Numbered from the stretch's first letter, positions 8,214 through 18,408 are shown. The stretch: DNA of 64,000 bases from RYN-230 sp963829725 (GCA_963829725.1 CAWHJW010000009.1:124001-188000); one strand, 5' to 3'. Numbers and translations are program-made. The notes: generated from the letters alone by a model not told the origin.

Positions 8214-9103
8214 CCCGGGCCGAGCCGCCCGGGGAGGCGGGGGCCGCGCCGGACATCGTGGTCATCACCGGGATGTCCGGGGCCGGCCGCAGCACGGCGG
8301 CGAAGTCGCTGGAGGACCTGGACTGGTTCGTCGCCGACAACCTGCCGCCCGGCCTGCTGCCCACCATGATCGAGCTGGCCCGGCGGGCGATGGGCGCGGT
8401 GCCCCGGGTGGCGGCGGTGATGGACGTCCGCAGCCGGGCATTCTCCACCGACCTGCAGTCCGCCATCGGCGAGCTGGCCGCCCGCGGCGTCAAGCCGCGG
8501 GTGGTCTTCCTGGAGGCCAGTGACGACACGCTGGTCCGGCGGTTCGAGAGCGTCCGCCGCCCGCACCCGCTGCAGGAGAACGGCCGCGTGGTGGAGGGCA
8601 TCGCGGCGGAGCGGACGCTGCTCCGCGGCGTCCGTGAGGAAGCCGACCTGGTCATCGACACCTCAGCGCTCAACGTGCACGAGCTGCGGGCCCGGATGCA
8701 CGCCGCGTTCGGCGCGGAGGCCCAGGCCGCGCTGCGGGTGAACGTGGTCTCGTTTGGCTACAAGTACGGGCTCCCGGTGGACGCGGACATGGTGGCTGAC
8801 TGCCGCTTCCTGCCCAACCCGCGCTGGGTGCCCGAGCTGGCCCCGATGACCGGGCGCGACGAGCCGGTCCGGGACTACGTGCTCAGCCAGCCGGGCGCCG
8901 CGGAGTTCCTGGCCAGCTACGTGGCCGCACTGCGGATCGTGCTGGACGGCTACGAGCGTGAGGGCAAGCGGTTCGTCACGCTGGCCATCGGCTGCACCGG
9001 CGGCAAGCACCGCAGCGTCGCCATGGCCGAGCAGGTGGCCAGCCAGCTCACCGGCACTGGCCCCTCGGTTCAGGTGCTGCACCGGGACCTGGGGCGCGAG
9101 TGA
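8210..9103 (+). CDS. rapZ: RapZ-family RNase adapter / nucleotide-binding protein
   Basis: A 297-residue member of the RapZ (YvcJ) family: an N-terminal P-loop domain and a C-terminal domain that in E. coli RapZ binds GlcN6P and small RNA. The P-loop GMSGAGRST (residues 21-29) has arginine in place of the usual lysine, which I recall as the common actinobacterial form. LEDLDWFVADNLPP and GCTGGKHRSV are family signatures. GTG 8210 is preferred because the 38 residues of the longer frame from 8096 look unlike the family. It overlaps yvcK by GTGA. The actinobacterial function is not established. Confidence 0.88.
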   Translation: MTRAEPPGEAGAAPDIVVITGMSGAGRSTAAKSLEDLDWFVADNLPPGLLPTMIELARRAMGAVPRVAAVMDVRSRAFSTDLQSAIGELAARGVKPRVVFLEASDDTLVRRFESVRRPHPLQENGRVVEGIAAERTLLRGVREEADLVIDTSALNVHELRARMHAAFGAEAQAALRVNVVSFGYKYGLPVDADMVADCRFLPNPRWVPELAPMTGRDEPVRDYVLSQPGAAEFLASYVAALRIVLDGYEREGKRFVTLAIGCTGGKHRSVAMAEQVASQLTGTGPSVQVLHRDLGRE

Positions 9104-10092
9104 GCCGGCCGGCTCCCCACGCCGCGGTGGCCCCGTCGGTCCGCCCGCTCAACCCCAAGGTCGCGGCGCTCGGCGGCGGCCACGGCCTGTTCGCCGCCCT
9201 GTCCGCGCTGCGCCGGGTCACCCGCCAGCTGACCGCGATCGTGACCGTGGCCGACGACGGCGGTTCCAGCGGCCGGCTGCGCCGCGAGTTCGGCGTGCTG
9301 CCGCCCGGGGACCTGCGGATGGCCCTGGCCGCGCTGTGCGGCGACGACGCCTGGGGCACCACCTGGAGCCGGGTGGTGCAGCACCGGTTCACCGGGGATG
9401 CCGAGCTGGGCGGGCACGCGGTGGGCAACGTGCTGATCGTCGCCCTGTGGGAACTGCTCGGCGACACGGTCCAGGGCCTGGACTGGGTCGCCCGGCTGCT
9501 GGGCGCCTACGGCCGGGTGCTGCCGATGGCCTCGGTCCCGCTCGACCTGGCGGCCGAGGTGGAGGGGGCCGACCCGGCCCGGCCGGAGGCCCTGTCCACC
9601 GTGCGCGGCCAGGTGGCCTGCGCATCAACCACCGGCCGGGTACGCTCAGTCTCGCTGATCCCGGCGGACCCGCCCGGCTGCCCGGAAGCGGTGACCGCGA
9701 TCGGCGAGGCCGACTGGGTGGTGCTCGGCCCGGGCTCGTGGTTCACCAGCGTCATCCCGCACCTGCTCGTGCCGGACCTGGCCCGGGCGCTGATCTCCAC
9801 CCAGGCCCGGCGCATCGTGGCGCTCAACCTGGTACCGCAGCCCGGCGAGACGGAAGGGTTCTCCCCGCAGACCCATCTGGAAGTACTCGCTGATCACGCA
9901 CCAGAGCTCCGGGTGGACGTCGTGCTCGCGGACCGCGGGGCCGCGGGGGGCACCGCCGCCGAGCTGGACAAGGCGGCTGGGCGGCTGGGCGGCCGGCTGG
10001 TCCTGGCGGATTTGGCCATGCGGGACGGGACCCCGCGCCACGATCCGCGCCAGCTGGCCGGGGCATTCGCAGAGATTTTCGAGGGGGAGTGA
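9100..10092 (+). CDS. yvcK: YvcK/CofD-like protein (gluconeogenesis factor)
   Basis: A 330-residue YvcK-type protein of the CofD superfamily. The nucleotide-binding N-terminus is ALGGGHGLFAALSAL followed by VTVADDGGSSGRLRREFG, and VLGPGSWFTSVIPHLL is the second family block. YvcK homologues bind UDP-sugars and influence cell-wall precursor flux and growth on gluconeogenic carbon; this is family knowledge. GTG 9100 overlaps the rapZ stop (GTGA), and its own stop overlaps the whiA start region, so rapZ-yvcK-whiA are translationally coupled. Confidence 0.9.
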   Translation: MSRPAPHAAVAPSVRPLNPKVAALGGGHGLFAALSALRRVTRQLTAIVTVADDGGSSGRLRREFGVLPPGDLRMALAALCGDDAWGTTWSRVVQHRFTGDAELGGHAVGNVLIVALWELLGDTVQGLDWVARLLGAYGRVLPMASVPLDLAAEVEGADPARPEALSTVRGQVACASTTGRVRSVSLIPADPPGCPEAVTAIGEADWVVLGPGSWFTSVIPHLLVPDLARALISTQARRIVALNLVPQPGETEGFSPQTHLEVLADHAPELRVDVVLADRGAAGGTAAELDKAAGRLGGRLVLADLAMRDGTPRHDPRQLAGAFAEIFEGE

Positions 10093-10097
10093 TGCCG

Positions 10098-11075
10098 GTG
10101 GCGATGACCGGCCTGGTCAAAGACGAGCTCAGCCGGGTGAGCGTACTAAAGCCGTGCTGCCGGAAGGCGGAGGTGTCTGCCCTGCTGCGCTTCGCCGGCG
10201 GGCTGCACCTGGCCAGCGGCCGCATCGTGGTCGAGGCGGAACTGGACACGGGGGTGGCGGCCCGGCGGCTGCGCAAGGACATCGCGGAGGTGTTCGGGCA
10301 CTCCTCCGACCTGATCGTGCTGGCGCCCAGCGGGCTGCGCAAGGGCAACCGGTACGTGGTCCGGGTCCGCAAGGACGGGGACGGCCTGGCCCGGCAGACC
10401 GGCCTGGTGGATAACTACGGCCGGCCGGTCCGCGGGCTGCCGCGGCAGGTGGTGTCCGGGACCACCTGTGACTGCGAGGCGGCCTGGCGGGGCGCGTTCC
10501 TGGCCCACGGCAGCCTCACCGGGCCGGGCCGCTCGATGTCGCTGGAGATCACCTGCCCGGGGCCGGAGGCGGCGCTGGCCCTGGTCGGCGCGGCGCGGCG
10601 GCTCAAGATCAGCGCGAAGGCGCGTGAGGTGCGCGGAGTGGACCGGGTGGTGGTCAGGGACGGCGATGCCATCAGCGCGCTGCTGACCCGGCTCGGGGCG
10701 CATAACAGCGTGCTGGCCTGGGAGGAACGGCGGATGCGCCGCGAGGTGCGGGCCACCGCGAACCGGCTGGCCAACTTCGACGACGCCAACCTGCGGCGCA
10801 GTGCCCGGGCCGCGGTGGCCGCCGGTGCCCGGGTGGAACGCGCGCTGGAGATCCTGGGCCCGGAAGCCCCGGACCACCTGACCCTGGCCGGCCGGATGCG
10901 GATCGAGCACCGGCAGGCCAGCCTGGAAGAGCTGGGCCAGCTGGCCAGCCCCCCGCTGACCAAGGACGCCATCGCCGGCCGGATCCGGCGGCTGCTGGCC
11001 ATGGCCGACAAGCGCGCCCGCGACCTCGGCGTGCCCGACACCGAAGCGAGCCTGCCCCCGGACATGCTCGCCTGA
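10098..11075 (+). CDS. whiA: sporulation/cell-division regulator WhiA
   Basis: WhiA combines a LAGLIDADG-type N-terminal domain with a C-terminal helix-turn-helix. In Streptomyces it acts with WhiB to switch aerial hyphae into sporulation septation. The 325-residue product shows the N-terminal block KPCCRKAEVSALLRFAGGLH and the C-terminal HTH region (LGQLASPPLTKDAIAGRIRR). GTG 10098 gives the family start MAMTGLVKDELS and lies eight bases after GAGGGGGAG; GTG 10089 and ATG 10092 are in frame too. It is coupled to yvcK. No WhiB partner gene is adjacent; a WhiB-like gene occurs at 27.2 kb. Confidence 0.93.
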   Translation: MAMTGLVKDELSRVSVLKPCCRKAEVSALLRFAGGLHLASGRIVVEAELDTGVAARRLRKDIAEVFGHSSDLIVLAPSGLRKGNRYVVRVRKDGDGLARQTGLVDNYGRPVRGLPRQVVSGTTCDCEAAWRGAFLAHGSLTGPGRSMSLEITCPGPEAALALVGAARRLKISAKAREVRGVDRVVVRDGDAISALLTRLGAHNSVLAWEERRMRREVRATANRLANFDDANLRRSARAAVAAGARVERALEILGPEAPDHLTLAGRMRIEHRQASLEELGQLASPPLTKDAIAGRIRRLLAMADKRARDLGVPDTEASLPPDMLA

Positions 11076-11352
11076 CCGCCCCGCGGCGCTCACCCGGCAG
11101 CCGGCGGCAGGCCGGGGCACACACCGCGGGCGGGCTGCCCCAGGCCAAGGTGTTCACCAGGCCGGACCGCCCGCCGAATGCGCGGGGGGTTCAGGGGGGC
11201 GTCCTCCGAACCAATACCGTGGCCCGGGCCGGGTGCCGGATTCGGATAGGGTCAGAGCCGGGATAACAGGTGCCGTCATAGGCCGGTGCCGCCCGCCGTG
11301 GCGGCCGGAGAGTCGGCACGCATGGAGCTAGGGACGAGGGAGACGGGCCACC

Positions 11353-12359
<1,007 letters not shown>

Positions 12360-12363
<4 letters not shown>

Positions 12364-13580
12364 GGCGCCTCGACGAGCTGGACGTCGCCGGGCAGGTCGT
12401 CCTGCTCCGCTCTGACCTGAACGTGCCGCTGGACGGTGAGACGATCACCGACGACGGCCGGATCCGGGCCAGCCTGCCCACCATCACCAACCTGACCGGG
12501 CGGGGCGCCCGGGTGCTCGTCTGCGCCCACCTGGGGCGGCCCAAGGGTGACGACTACGCCGCGCGGGCGGCGGGCGGCCCGTCACTGCGGCCGGTCGCGG
12601 CCCGGCTCGGCGAGCTCCTCGGCGTTTCGGTGCCGCTGGCCACCGACGTGGCGGGGCCCTCGGCGCAGGCCGTGGCGGCCGGGCTGGCCGATGGCGAGGT
12701 GGCGCTGCTGGAGAACGTGCGCTTCGAGCCCGCCGAGACCAGCAAGGACGACGCCAAGCGGGGCGGGCTGGCCCGCCGGTTCGCCGCGCTGGCCTCGCTG
12801 TATGTGGGCGACGGGTTCGGCGCGCTGCACCGCAAGCACGCCAGCGTGTACGACGTGGCCGGGCTGCTGCCGCACGCCGCCGGAGAGCTGGTGATCGCGG
12901 AGATCGCGGTACTCCGGCAGCTCACCACCGACCCGGCGCGGCCCTACGTGGTGGTGCTCGGCGGCGCCAAGCCGTCGGACAAGCTGGCGGTCATCGGCAA
13001 CCTGCTGGGCAAGGCCGACCGGCTGATCATCGTCGGCGGCATGTCCTACACGTTCCTGGCCGCCCAGGGCTACGAGGTGGGCAAGTCACTGCTGGAAGCC
13101 GACCAGATCCCGCGGGTCACCGAGGTGCTGGCCGAGGCGGAGCGGCGCGGCGTGGAGGTCGTGCTGCCGTTGGACCTGGTGGCCGCCGACCGGTTCGCGC
13201 CGGACGCGGATCACGAGGTGGTCAAGGTTGGCGAGTTCCCGGCCGACCGGGAGAGCCTGGACATGGGCCCGGCCACCCGGGCCCTGTTCGCGCAGAAGCT
13301 GGCCGACGCCAAGACCGTGTTCTGGAACGGGCCGGCCGGGGTGTTCGAGTTCCCGGCGTTCGCGGCCGGAACCCGGGCGCTGGCCGAGGCGATCAGCGCG
13401 ATCAGCGGGCTGACCGTGGTCGGCGGCGGTGACTCCGCGGCGGCGGTCCGGCAGCTTGGCTTCCCGGCGGGCGCGTTCACGCACATCTCCACCGGCGGCG
13501 GGGCCAGCCTGGAGTACCTGGAGGGCCGCCCCCTGCCCGGGCTGAGCGCGCTAGAGGCGGACGCGGGCGGGGCCGGGTGA
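12360..13580 (+). CDS. pgk: phosphoglycerate kinase
   Basis: Phosphoglycerate kinase (406 residues) makes ATP from 1,3-bisphosphoglycerate. The substrate motif VLLRSDLNVPLDG and the C-terminal nucleotide motif VGGGDSAAAV are intact. ATG 12360 overlaps the gap stop, and its TGA (13578-13580) overlaps the tpiA ATG. Confidence 0.96.
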
Positions 13581-14377
13581 TGGCCGCGGGCCCCGGGCGC
13601 AAGCCGCTCATCGCCGGCAACTGGAAGATGCACAACACGCACTTCGAGGGGCTGGCCCTGGTCCAGAAGCTGGCTTTCACGCTGACCAGCAAGGACTACG
13701 ATGCGGCCGATGTGGTCGTGCTGCCGCCGTTCACCGCGCTGCGCAGCGTGCAGACGCTGGTGGCCGGGGACAAGCTGCGGATCGGCTACGGCGCCCAGGA
13801 CCTCTCGCCGCACGAGGCGGGCGCCTACACCGGCGACGTGTCCGGGCCGATGCTGGCCAAGCTGGGCTGTGGCTACGTGCTGGCCGGGCACTCCGAGCGG
13901 CGGCAGTACCACAGCGAGGACGACGCGCTGGTCAACGCCAAGGTGAAGGCGGCGCTGCGGTCCGGGCTGACGCCGATCCTGTGCATCGGCGAGAACCTGG
14001 ACGTCCGGCGGGCCGGGGAGCAGCTGAGCTTCACCCTGGGCCAGCTCGACGGCGGCCTGGCCGGGCTCACCCCCGAGCAGGTAGCCGGGCTGGTGATGGC
14101 GTATGAGCCGGTGTGGGCCATCGGCACCGGCGAGGTCGCCTCACCGGAGGACGCCCAGGAGGTGTGCGGCGCGATCCGGCAGCGTGTTTCCGGGGCTCAC
14201 GGCGACGCGGCGGCGGCTGGAGTGCGTATTCTGTATGGCGGGTCGGTGAAAGCCGACAGCATCGTGGCCATCATGGCGCAGCCGGACATTGATGGGGCGC
14301 TGGTCGGCGGGGCGAGCCTGGATGCGGGCGGGTTCGCTGCAATATGCCGGTACCGTGAACTAGGGAGCGGTGCCTGA
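13580..14377 (+). CDS. tpiA: triosephosphate isomerase
   Basis: Triosephosphate isomerase (265 residues) interconverts the two triose phosphates. The active-site lysine is in AGNWKMH, the histidine in GHSERR and the glutamate in AYEPVWAIGTG. ATG 13580 overlaps the pgk stop (TGATG); GTG 13577 is an in-frame alternative. It ends 45 bases before secG. Confidence 0.96.
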   Translation: MAAGPGRKPLIAGNWKMHNTHFEGLALVQKLAFTLTSKDYDAADVVVLPPFTALRSVQTLVAGDKLRIGYGAQDLSPHEAGAYTGDVSGPMLAKLGCGYVLAGHSERRQYHSEDDALVNAKVKAALRSGLTPILCIGENLDVRRAGEQLSFTLGQLDGGLAGLTPEQVAGLVMAYEPVWAIGTGEVASPEDAQEVCGAIRQRVSGAHGDAAAAGVRILYGGSVKADSIVAIMAQPDIDGALVGGASLDAGGFAAICRYRELGSGA

Positions 14378-14422
14378 CTCAGCCCCGGGACAGCGTGCCT
14401 GCGGAGAGATGAGACTGTAGCG

Positions 14423-14653
14423 GTGGTTATCGGGATCTCGGTCGTGCTCATCATCACCAGCTTGCTGATGATGCTGCTGGTGCTGTTGCACAAGGGCAAG
14501 GGCGGCGGCCTGTCTGACCTATTCGGTGGCGGAGTCACATCCACCCTGGGATCATCGTCAGTGGTCGAGCGTAACCTCGACCGTCTTACGGTCTTCACCG
14601 GCATCCTCTGGTTCCTCTGCATTGTCGGGCTGAATCTGCTGCTGAACCGCTGA
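14423..14653 (+). CDS. secG: protein translocase subunit SecG
   Basis: A 76-residue SecG with two membrane helices, about residues 3-22 and 57-74, joined by a glycine-rich cytoplasmic loop (HKGKGGGLSDLFGGG). It is the accessory subunit of the SecYEG channel. The start is GTG 14423, with GGAGAGATGAG upstream. Its place after tpiA is conserved in actinobacteria. Confidence 0.93.
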   Translation: MVIGISVVLIITSLLMMLLVLLHKGKGGGLSDLFGGGVTSTLGSSSVVERNLDRLTVFTGILWFLCIVGLNLLLNR

Positions 14654-14706
14654 CGCGCCCGCAGTGACCAGACATGCCAGCAAGCGCACGTAGCAAGGGG
14701 TGAGCA

Positions 14707-15042
14707 GTGAGTAGTGGCAACGCGATCAAGGGGAGCCGGGTCGGGGCCGGCCCCATGGGCGAGGCGGAACGTGGTGAGGCAGCGCCACGGATCAGGGTTG
14801 CCTTCTGGTGCGCCAACAAGCACGAGACCCGGCCCAGCTTTGCCTGCGATGCCGCGATCCCGGAGACGTGGGACTGTCCCCGGTGCGGCTACCCCGCCGG
14901 GCGTGACGAGGACAACCCGCCCGGGCCGCCGCACAGCGAGCCGTACAAGACCCACCTGGCTTACGTGAAGGAACGGCGCAACGACACCGACGGCGCCGCC
15001 ATCCTGGCCGAGGCGCTGGACCGGCTGCGCCGCAACGCCTGA
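14707..15042 (+). CDS. rbpA: RNA polymerase-binding protein RbpA
   Basis: RbpA (111 residues) binds RNA polymerase and the housekeeping sigma factor and stabilises open complexes in actinobacteria. The central zinc domain runs from VAFWCANKHETRPSFAC to WDCPRCGYPAG, with cysteines spaced C-x3-H and C-x2-C. The C-terminal sigma-interaction helix (ILAEALDRLRR) is present. The start is GTG 14707. A strong hairpin follows its stop. Confidence 0.94.
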   Translation: MSSGNAIKGSRVGAGPMGEAERGEAAPRIRVAFWCANKHETRPSFACDAAIPETWDCPRCGYPAGRDEDNPPGPPHSEPYKTHLAYVKERRNDTDGAAILAEALDRLRRNA

Positions 15043-15050
15043 CCATCGCC

Positions 15051-15082
15051 GAGTCCCGGGCGTGCCACCGCGCCCGGGACTC
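15051..15082 (+). terminator. hairpin between convergent rbpA and gadB
   Basis: GAGTCCCGGGCG and CGCCCGGGACTC form a perfect 12-bp stem around an 8-base loop, directly after the rbpA stop and 53 bases beyond the gadB stop. It lacks a T-run, as is common in high-GC actinobacteria, and could serve both genes. Confidence 0.75.
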
Positions 15083-15134
15083 AGTGCATGCTGCGGGCTC
15101 TGTGCCTGCTGCGGGCCCCAGCGCTGCGGCCGCG

Positions 15135-16529
15135 TCAGTGCGCGAACGCCTCGCGGTGCCCCGGCTCAGCCAGCGGGACCTGGCTGTGCGGGTGCGCGGA
15201 CAGCGCGTGCACATGCCGCCGCAGGTCGGCGAGCAGCAGGTCGGCGAGGTCCTTGCTGAACCCGTTGCGGACCACGATGCGGAGCACCGCGGTGTCGGTC
15301 AGGTTGGCCGGGAAGGTGTAGGCGGGCATCAGCCAGCCGCGGCTGCGCAGCCGCTCGGACAAGTCGAAGACGGAGAAGCCGGCGTCCGGGTCGGCGATCC
15401 GGAAGGCGAACACGGGCAGGTCGCTGCCGTCTGACAGCAGCTCGAACGCGTCCATCCGGGCGATCTCCCTGGACAGGTGCAGGGCCACGTCCTGGCAGGC
15501 CTGCTGGATGCGGCGGTAGCCCTCGAAGCCGAGCCGCAGGAAGTTGTAGTACTGCGCGGCCACGTTCGCCCCGGACCGGGAGAAGTTCAGCGCGAACGTG
15601 GGCATCTCCCCGCCCAGGTAGTTCACCTTGAAGACCAGGTCCCCGGGCAGGGCGCCGCCGTCCCGCCAGACCACCCAGCCGACCCCGGGGTAGACCAGGC
15701 CGTACTTGTGCCCGCTGGCGTTGATCGAGGCGACCCGCGGTACCCGGAAGTCCCAGCTCAGGTCCTGGTGCAGGAACGGGGCGACGAAGCCGCCGGAGGC
15801 CGCGTCCACGTGCACCGGCACATCCGGGCCGCCGCCCGCCGCCAGCCGGTCCAGCTCGGTGCTGATCTCGGCGACCGGCTCGTAGCTGCCGTCCATGGTC
15901 GAGCCGAGCACCGCGACCACCCCGATGGTGTTCTCGTTGCACTGCGCGGCGGCCTCCGGCCCGCGCAGGTGCAGCCGTCCCGGCTCCATCGGCACCATCC
16001 GCGGCTCCACCTCCCAGTACCGGCAGAACTTGTCCCAGCACACCTGGACGTTCGAGCCCATCACCAGGTTCGGCCGGGACGTGTCCTGGCCGGCCGCCCG
16101 GCGCCGCGCCCGCCAGCGCCACAGCAGCGCCATCCCGCCCAGCATGCAGGCCTCGCTGGAGCCGGTGGTGGAGCACCCGGTCGCCGCGCCCCGCTCCGGG
16201 GCGTGCCACAGGTCGGACAGGATGTTCACGCACCGCGACTCCAGTGCCGCGGTCTGCGGGTACTCATCCTTGTCGATCATGTTCTTGGGCAGGCACTCGG
16301 TCATCAGCTGCTCAGCCTGGGGCTCCATCCACGTGGTCACGAACGTGGCCAGGTTCAGCCGGGCGTTCCCGTCCAGGATGAGCTCGTCGCGGACCGCCTG
16401 CAGGGCGGTGTCCGGCAGCAGGCCGTGCCGGGCCAGCCGGTGCCGCGGCACCGTCAGCCGCTCCTCCCGGACGTAGACCGGGTTGATCTCGAGTTCGTCT
16501 TGCTCCCACGTGTTCCGGTGCAGCGCCAT
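15135..16529 (-). CDS. gadB: glutamate decarboxylase
   Basis: A PLP enzyme of 464 residues that converts glutamate to GABA while using up a proton. The PLP lysine lies in INASGHKYGLVYPG, the aspartate pairing with the pyridine nitrogen in VHVDAASGGF, and TGSSEACMLGG binds phosphate. N- and C-terminal lengths match bacterial GadB. The gene stands alone with no visible GABA antiporter. It is transcribed divergently from the DNA ligase gene across 66 bases. Confidence 0.92.
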   Translation of the reverse strand: MALHRNTWEQDELEINPVYVREERLTVPRHRLARHGLLPDTALQAVRDELILDGNARLNLATFVTTWMEPQAEQLMTECLPKNMIDKDEYPQTAALESRCVNILSDLWHAPERGAATGCSTTGSSEACMLGGMALLWRWRARRRAAGQDTSRPNLVMGSNVQVCWDKFCRYWEVEPRMVPMEPGRLHLRGPEAAAQCNENTIGVVAVLGSTMDGSYEPVAEISTELDRLAAGGGPDVPVHVDAASGGFVAPFLHQDLSWDFRVPRVASINASGHKYGLVYPGVGWVVWRDGGALPGDLVFKVNYLGGEMPTFALNFSRSGANVAAQYYNFLRLGFEGYRRIQQACQDVALHLSREIARMDAFELLSDGSDLPVFAFRIADPDAGFSVFDLSERLRSRGWLMPAYTFPANLTDTAVLRIVVRNGFSKDLADLLLADLRRHVHALSAHPHSQVPLAEPGHREAFAH

Positions 16530-16595
16530 CGGGCCAGGCTATCCCCGGGCCGGGACGCGGGCGTGGCGGCCCGGCAGCCAGGGCAGGATGGTGTC

Positions 16596-17681
16596 ATGGA
16601 TCTTCCGGTCAACCCGCCGGTGGCGCCGATGCTGGCCCGCCCGGTACCGCGGATACCCGACGGCCCGTACAGCTTCGAGCCCAAGTGGGACGGGTTCCGG
16701 TCGATCGTGTTCCGGGACGGGGCCGAGGTGGAGATCGGCAGCCGGAACGAGCGTCCGATGACCCGGTACTTCCCCGAGCTCGTCGCGGCGGCGCTGGAGC
16801 ACCTGCCGGAGCGCTGCGTGATCGACGGGGAGATCGTCATCCCGGACGCGGCCGGGCAGCGGCTGGATTTCGACGCGCTGCTGCAGCGGATCCACCCGGC
16901 CGCCTCCCGGGTGGCCCTGCTGGCCGGGCAGACGCCGGCCCATTTCGTCGCGTTCGACCTGCTCGCGCTGGGCGGTGCGGACCTGTGCCAGGAGCCGTTC
17001 GCGCGCCGCCGCGCCGCCCTGGAGGGGGCGCTGGCCGCGGCCGGGCCGCCGGTGCACCTGACCCCGGCCACGGTGGATCACGCGGTCGCCGGGCGGTGGT
17101 TCCGGCAGTTCGAGGGGGCCGGGCTGGACGGGCTCATCGCCAAGCCGCTGGACGGCAGCTACGAGCCGGACAAGCGGGTGATGCTCAAGATCAAGCACGA
17201 GCGCACCGCGGACTGCGTGGTGGCCGGCTACCGGCCGCACAAGAGCAGCCCGGAGGCCGTGGGGTCGCTGCTGCTCGGCCTGTACACCGACGGCGGTGAC
17301 CTGGCCAGCGTCGGCGTGGTGGGCGCGTTCCCGATGGCCCGCCGCCGGGAGCTGTTCGCCGAGATGCAGCCCCTGGTGACCACGTTCGACGGGCACCCGT
17401 GGAAGTGGGGCGGGAGTGATGGCCCGGCGGTGCGAAACCCGCGGTCGTCGGAGACCAGCCGGTGGAACGCCGGGAAGGACCTGTCCTTCGTGCCGCTCCG
17501 CCCCGAGCGGGTGGTGGAGGTCCGGTACGACCACATGGAGGGCGCCCGGTTCCGGCACACCACCCAGTTCTCCCGGTGGCGGCCGGACCGCGAGCCGCGG
17601 TCCTGCACCTACGCGCAGCTGGACGAGCCGGTCAGCTTCGATCTCGCCGAGGTGCTGTCCACCCGGTTAATGCGCCCATGA
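16596..17681 (+). CDS. ATP-dependent DNA ligase (LigC type)
   Basis: A 361-residue ATP-dependent ligase with nucleotidyltransferase and OB-fold domains but no nuclease or polymerase domain, as in mycobacterial LigC. The adenylated lysine is K30 in EPKWDGFR. CVIDGEIV, FVAFDLLAL and LDGLIAKPLDG are further motifs, and MLKIKHERTADCVVAGYR is motif V. ATG 16596 is used because the longer upstream frame only mirrors gadB. No Ku gene is adjacent. A role in repair is inferred from the family. Confidence 0.9.
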   Translation: MDLPVNPPVAPMLARPVPRIPDGPYSFEPKWDGFRSIVFRDGAEVEIGSRNERPMTRYFPELVAAALEHLPERCVIDGEIVIPDAAGQRLDFDALLQRIHPAASRVALLAGQTPAHFVAFDLLALGGADLCQEPFARRRAALEGALAAAGPPVHLTPATVDHAVAGRWFRQFEGAGLDGLIAKPLDGSYEPDKRVMLKIKHERTADCVVAGYRPHKSSPEAVGSLLLGLYTDGGDLASVGVVGAFPMARRRELFAEMQPLVTTFDGHPWKWGGSDGPAVRNPRSSETSRWNAGKDLSFVPLRPERVVEVRYDHMEGARFRHTTQFSRWRPDREPRSCTYAQLDEPVSFDLAEVLSTRLMRP

Positions 17682-17742
17682 AGGGATCTTCGCCGCAGGG
17701 TGCGATCACAACTGCCACGGTTTCCGCACACACTGAGCTTGC

Positions 17743-17782
17743 GCGGTGCTTTTTGTGTCACCCGCAGTCTAAAAGGCACCGC
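17743..17782 (+). terminator. hairpin downstream of the ligase gene
   Basis: GCGGTGCTTTTT (17743-17754) pairs with AAAAGGCACCGC (17771-17782) over 12 positions with one G-T wobble and a 16-base loop. A second copy of the right arm follows at 17789. It sits between the ligase and GNAT genes and may terminate ligase transcripts or attenuate into the GNAT gene. Confidence 0.5.
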
Positions 17783-17804
17783 ACTGATAAGGCACCGCGC
17801 TGAT
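17773..17804 (+). repeat. tandem 16-base repeat
   Basis: Two adjacent copies of AAGGCACCGC(A/G)CTGAT at 17773-17788 and 17789-17804 differ at one base. Both can pair with the same upstream arm at 17743-17754. Confidence 0.8.
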
Positions 17805-17848
17805 GGGCGGGGCCGCGGGCACACAGCCTGCCGCAGGGAGGTGACGGG

Positions 17849-18363
17849 ATGCTCGTCAGGGCTGCCCGGGCGGCGGAGCTGCCCGCCCTGCAGGAGATCG
17901 AGATCGCCGCTGGCCGGTCCTTCTGCCATGTCGGCATGCCCGAGATCGCCGGTGACCAGCCGCTCTCGCTGGACGAGCTGGCCGCCTACCAGCGGGCCGG
18001 GCGGGCCTGGGTCGCGGCCGGGGCGACCGGGGCGGCCGGGCACCCGGTCGCCTACCTGATCGCCTGCCCGGTGGACGGCAGCCTGCATGTCGAGCAGGTG
18101 TCGGTGCATCCTGATCACGCTCGCCGCGGGGCGGGAAGGTCGCTGCTGGAGCACGCGGCGGCCACGCGGCCGCCGCGGGCATGCCCGCGCTGACCCTGAC
18201 CACCTTCGTGCATGTCCCGTGGAACGCGCCCTACTACCAGCGGTGCGGATTCCGGTGCCTGGACGAGGCGGAGCTGACGCCGGGGCTGCGGGCGATCCGC
18301 CGCCAGGAGGCGGAGCTTGGCCTGGACCGCTGGCCGCGGGTATGCATGCGCCGGGACCTGTGA
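17849..18363 (+). pseudogene. GNAT acetyltransferase, frameshifted
   Basis: An N-terminal GNAT frame begins at ATG 17849 after GGGAGGTG and includes VEQVSVHPDHARRGAGRSLLEHAAA, given here as VEQVSVHPDHARRG and AGRSLLEHAAA, the acetyl-CoA motif A. It then runs into a stop at 18193. The missing second half (MPALTLTTFVHVPWNAPYYQ, then RCGFRCL) continues in another frame from about 18181 to 18363. At the break lies an 11-base near-perfect tandem duplication (18152-18173); removing one copy restores one frame of about 168 residues. The gene is therefore broken, phase-variable, or mis-sequenced. Confidence 0.8.
18152..18173 (+). repeat. 11-base tandem duplication at the frameshift
   Basis: CACGCGGCGGC (18152-18162) is followed by CACGCGGCCGC (18163-18173), differing at one base. 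Deleting either copy joins LLEH-AAAA-GMPALTLTT in one frame. Confidence 0.85.
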
Positions 18364-18365
18364 CC

Positions 18366-18404
18366 CTGCCTCCCCATCGCCGCGCCGCGGCAGTAAGGGG
18401 GCAG
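18366..18404. terminator. weak hairpin between convergent GNAT and reductase genes
   Basis: CTGCCTCCC (from 18366) can pair with GGGGGCAG (18397-18404) with one bulged T, between the converging ends of the GNAT remnant and the RibD-like gene. Confidence 0.4.
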
Positions 18405-18408
18405 CGGA

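Noticed and set aside
11096..11139. A terminator after whiA from GGCAGCC/GGCTGCC
   Set aside because: The stem is only seven base pairs with a 30-base loop and no T-run; too weak to claim.
15477..16595. Upstream extension of the DNA ligase frame
   Set aside because: The added residues mirror gadB on the other strand; ATG 16596 directly precedes the ligase domain.
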